64,000 nucleotides of DNA. It comes from Scytonematopsis contorta HA4267-MV1 (GTDB taxonomy: Bacteria > Cyanobacteriota > Cyanobacteriia > Cyanobacteriales > Nostocaceae). A program made the position numbers and the translations under genes. Positions 63,593 through 64,000 of this stretch are shown in pieces; position 1 is the first letter of the stretch, and each line of letters starts with the position of its first letter. The notes below the pieces were generated by a model. That model saw only the letters and a program-made list of their open reading frames with translations, had not been told where the DNA came from and searched no databases. Location of the stretch: positions 62,001 to 126,000 of the forward strand of contig JAHHIC010000054.1 in assembly GCA_019359035.1 (NCBI GenBank). Reading direction: 5' to 3'.

Positions 63593-64000
63593 ATGCGAGT
63601 AAAGCAAGAATACCTAAATAAGATAATCGATAAATCTAGTACAGTTAGTGAACGTTTACAGAGTGAATTTTTACCAGAAAATACACCAGAGAATGAGCGT
63701 TTAATTGATTCTAGAATGGAAGCATGGTGCAAAACTGTTGCTGGTGGTAATAAGGATTTATTGGAAAAACGTTTTGCATGGGATAAATTAGATTTAAATT
63801 TAGTACGTAATGTATTAGGTTCCGGAAGTATAAGTGATATAGAATCTTTACCAGACTGGGCAGAAATTTTAAAGGATGTTCTGGAAGCAACTCCAAATGA
63901 ATACACTACAGAAAATGACCGTTGTTTAGACTTACAAGAACCATTACCTTTTGAAGAATTATTTTTACCTTTTATTAAAGTTGCTCGCGAGAAGTTACAA
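63593..64000 (+). CDS. LanM-type lanthipeptide synthetase, N-terminal part (runs off the window)
   Basis: Only the first 136 codons are present and the frame is open to base 64000. The sequence (RMEAWCKTVAGGN, LEKRFAWDKLDLNLV, LPDWAEILKDVLEA, LPFEELFLPFIKVAREKL) matches the start of the DUF4135 dehydratase domain of class II synthetases, where the W...K/C...G and F-P-F-x-x-x-A pattern is conserved. The full enzyme is usually about 1000 aa with a zinc cyclase at the end; that end is not visible. The ATG at 63593 has no clear ribosome-binding site; a TTG in frame at 63530 is an alternative. Confidence 0.82.
   Translation, partial: MRVKQEYLNKIIDKSSTVSERLQSEFLPENTPENERLIDSRMEAWCKTVAGGNKDLLEKRFAWDKLDLNLVRNVLGSGSISDIESLPDWAEILKDVLEATPNEYTTENDRCLDLQEPLPFEELFLPFIKVAREKLQ

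Noticed and set aside
63571-63906. Minus-strand frame opposite the LanM start
   Set aside because: The plus-strand frame matches LanM and runs to the window end; the minus frame has no recognisable feature.

Overview
The window comes from a filamentous, probably heterocyst-forming cyanobacterium (Nostocales type). psaC (photosystem I) is followed by glmS, a minC-minD-minE cluster is present, and gene products match cyanobacterial families. The spacers carry many 7-bp tandem repeats of the STRR kind known from Calothrix and Anabaena. Base composition is AT-rich. I saw no rRNA, tRNA, CRISPR array or transposase gene.

Layout. 1-576: end of an L,D-transpeptidase gene. 648-2285: a PvdE/SyrD-like peptide exporter. 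2524-6119: hpnJ-hpnK-hpnI, the hopanoid side-chain genes for bacteriohopanetetrol cyclitol ether. 6263-7405: a stand-alone KdpD sensor module. 7700-28761: an 18-gene exopolysaccharide locus, all on the minus strand. It holds seven GT2 and two GT4 glycosyltransferases, Wzx, Wzy and Wzz-like proteins, an MsbA/HepA-like ABC exporter, and an epimerase, methyltransferase, polysaccharide deacetylase, acetyltransferase and APH-like kinase. 29205-32213: a hybrid histidine kinase. 32737-34600: a UreH/SafE-like membrane protein fused to a ferric-reductase-like domain, with a small periplasmic partner. 35102-43558: a putative NTPase-HTH protein, a macrodomain protein, a 2OG-Fe(II) oxygenase, an animal-type haem peroxidase with a DUF4114 tail, and an esterase. 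44009-49284: a membrane protein, a four-carbon acid sugar kinase, then minCDE. 50949-58364: a secreted protein, fmt, a DUF6464 protein, psaC, glmS, a HigBA toxin-antitoxin pair and a histidine phosphatase.

58688 to the end is a lanthipeptide locus. It has an NHLP-type HlyD adaptor, an ABC exporter with a C39 leader peptidase, a precursor with an NHLP leader and a 29-residue Cys/Ser/Thr core after Gly-Gly, and the start of a LanM-type synthetase that runs off the window. The genes form a coherent pathway: make the precursor, form the rings with LanM, cut after Gly-Gly and export.

The spacers are unusually rich in structured repeats: perfect 22-28 bp palindromes, 7-bp and 14-bp tandem arrays, and several 120-270 bp elements with terminal inverted repeats and no coding capacity. 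One of these (38320-38591) is flanked by a perfect 9-bp direct repeat and sits inside another repeat, so it looks like a real insertion. Repeats also reach into genes: a palindrome lies inside the hpnK reading frame, and an element end supplies the last codons of a glycosyltransferase.
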